A DNA stretch of 64,000 bases from the NCBI RefSeq assembly GCF_003634635.1, contig NZ_RBJB01000002.1:372001-436000 (forward strand), given 5' to 3'. The notes under the pieces were generated by a model, which saw only the letters and a program-made list of their open reading frames with translations, was not told the DNA's origin and did not search any database. The translations under genes and the position numbers were made by a program. The stretch is from Marinobacter nauticus. Its GTDB lineage: Bacteria; Pseudomonadota; Gammaproteobacteria; Pseudomonadales; Oleiphilaceae. Positions 62,950 through 64,000 of the stretch are shown in pieces. Positions within the stretch are counted from its first letter, which is position 1. Each line of letters opens with the position of its first letter.

Positions 62950-63416
62950 CGACGTCTGCCTCTGCCATTGAAGTCGGGGCACCGGATTCCGGATTGCCTG
63001 TGGTACTGGACCGTTTCTGTTCGCTGTATAACGCGCTCGACAAAGGCAATCTCAACAAGCTCCAGCAGGTATACGGCGAGGATATCGAGTTTCAGGATCC
63101 TTTTGGCCGGGTGCATGGCCTTGATCAACTAACCGAATACATGGCGGGTGCCTACGGCAACGTTATCCGCTGCCAGTTCAGTTTCCACGAGCCGGTCATT
63201 CAGGAATGCTGGTGCAGCCTGCCCTGGGTAATGGAGCTTCAACACAAGCGTGTCCGCGGCGGCAAACCGGTGTTTGTGGAGGGTATCAGCCATCTGGAAA
63301 TCCGGGATGGAAAAGTGCGTTATCACCGGGACTATTTCGACGCCGGCCAGCTTTTATATGAGAACCTGCCGGTGCTCGGCCGCATGATTCGCTGGGTTAA
63401 GGAGCAGGCAGGATGA
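62946..63416 (+). CDS. Nuclear transport factor 2-like (SnoaL-type) protein
   Basis: The 156-aa protein has the cone-shaped NTF2-like fold: VVLDRFCSLYNALDKGNLNKLQQVYGEDIEFQDPFGRVHGLDQLTEYMAGAYG, followed by VEGISHLEIRDGKVRYHRDYFDA. These proteins bind or isomerise small hydrophobic molecules. ATG 62946 overlaps the desaturase stop and the end overlaps the SDR start, so desaturase, NTF2-like and SDR form one tightly coupled unit. Confidence 0.8.
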   Translation: MTTSASAIEVGAPDSGLPVVLDRFCSLYNALDKGNLNKLQQVYGEDIEFQDPFGRVHGLDQLTEYMAGAYGNVIRCQFSFHEPVIQECWCSLPWVMELQHKRVRGGKPVFVEGISHLEIRDGKVRYHRDYFDAGQLLYENLPVLGRMIRWVKEQAG

Positions 63417-64000
63417 GCCAATTACTGACGTCACCCAGCAACATCTGGTTAACCGGTGCCTCATCCGGTATTGGCGAAGCGCTGGTTCACGAACTCGCCG
63501 GTGCCGGTCACAAACTGATTGTGACAGGCCGCCGGCAGGAGCCATTGGATGAGCTGCTGCAAGCCTTCCCGAACCAGATCGCAACGGCTGCTGCGGACAC
63601 CACCAGCAAGGACGACTTGCAGCGCGTTAAGTCGCAGCTTGACCACTTCGGCGACCTGGACATGGCCATTCTGAACGCCGGTACCTGTGAGTATCTGGAA
63701 GTGGCGGAATACAACAGCGATGTTATTGCCAACAATGTGACCACCAACGTGATCGGCACAGCGCGCTGCCTGGATATTGCCCTTCCGGCTCTGCGTGCGA
63801 CCCGCGCCAAAGGCAAGCCGGCTACTCTGGTGATTGTGAGTTCCTCGGCCTGGTGGTTTCCGTTCGGGCGGGCCGAGGGCTATGGCGCCTCCAAGGCAGC
63901 GCTTACCTATTTTGCACAGTCTATGAGAGCCGATCTGGCGGCCGAGGGGATTCGGGTTGTGGTGGTATCCCCGGGGTTTGTCAAAACGCCACTGACGGAC
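63413..64000 (+). CDS. Short-chain dehydrogenase/reductase, truncated by the window edge
   Basis: The visible 196 residues are an SDR: NIWLTGASSGIGEALVHELAG (cofactor-binding TGxxxGIG), MAILNAGT (NAG motif), VIVSSSAWWFPFGRAEGYGASKAAL (Ser-Tyr-Lys triad with YxxxK) and SPGFVKTPLTD. The C-terminus lies outside. ATG 63413 overlaps the NTF2-like stop. The gene should encode a reductase acting on the same lipid-related substrate as its neighbours, but the order of reactions is not known. Confidence 0.85.
   Translation, partial: MSQLLTSPSNIWLTGASSGIGEALVHELAGAGHKLIVTGRRQEPLDELLQAFPNQIATAAADTTSKDDLQRVKSQLDHFGDLDMAILNAGTCEYLEVAEYNSDVIANNVTTNVIGTARCLDIALPALRATRAKGKPATLVIVSSSAWWFPFGRAEGYGASKAALTYFAQSMRADLAAEGIRVVVVSPGFVKTPLTD

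Overview
The window looks like a chromosomal segment from a marine gammaproteobacterium, most likely Marinobacter or a close relative. This is inferred from remembered protein families, not from a search. Supporting signs are an NhaD-type Na+/H+ antiporter, a THxN PEP-CTERM protein, a cyanide-insensitive-type bd oxidase, an ETF/ETF-QO module with a PsrA-like operator, and tightly packed genes of moderately high GC. No rRNA, insertion sequence or CRISPR array was seen. One tRNA, tRNA-Leu(UAA), is present.

Left end (1-1840): an accessory patch against the replication terminus. A broken tyrosine recombinase runs off the left edge. Next come two small genes, one an MbcA/ParS/Xre-type antitoxin, enclosed by two near-identical 23-25 bp sites containing inverted repeats. 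Six bases beyond the second site lies a 28-bp sequence matching the E. coli dif site at 26 of 28 positions. This is the most striking element here.

1.8-9.5 kb: envelope and ion-homeostasis genes (MipA/OmpV, a Met-rich periplasmic protein, NhaD, a small beta-barrel, TrkH). 7-20.8 kb: an unusually complete glycogen region. On the minus strand are a GT35 phosphorylase, an SDR remnant, a PilZ protein, malQ, a GH57 enzyme and glgC. Divergent from glgC are glgB, glgA and a second GT35 phosphorylase. Together they cover ADP-glucose synthesis, elongation, branching, phosphorolysis and maltodextrin recycling.

20.8-41 kb: an acyltransferase, recQ, a hotdog thioesterase, a solute-binding protein, a sigma-28-driven chemoreceptor, a GNAT-nitrilase fusion, a PilZ-like protein and a coiled-coil/H1-like/HhH protein. 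Then a probable selenium locus (SenB-like selenosugar synthase divergent from a three-gene ABC importer), several hypotheticals, a YadGH-type exporter with a DUF192 lipoprotein, an enoyl-CoA hydratase, and the PEP-CTERM gene. 41-54 kb: tRNA-Leu, a methyltransferase, cydABDC, a saccharopine-dehydrogenase-like reductase, two small membrane proteins, and etfBA divergent from ETF-QO around a 20-bp palindrome. 54-64 kb: FKBP isomerase, DUF1285, radical SAM, SixA, GpsA, an RssB/RssC-like partner-switching pair, an HD phosphohydrolase, and a renalase-like oxidoreductase divergent from a desaturase-NTF2-SDR operon that continues past the right edge. Most genes are ordinary housekeeping or core accessory genes. 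The unusual content is the dif-proximal patch, the internally deleted SDR, the selenium locus and several regulatory structures.
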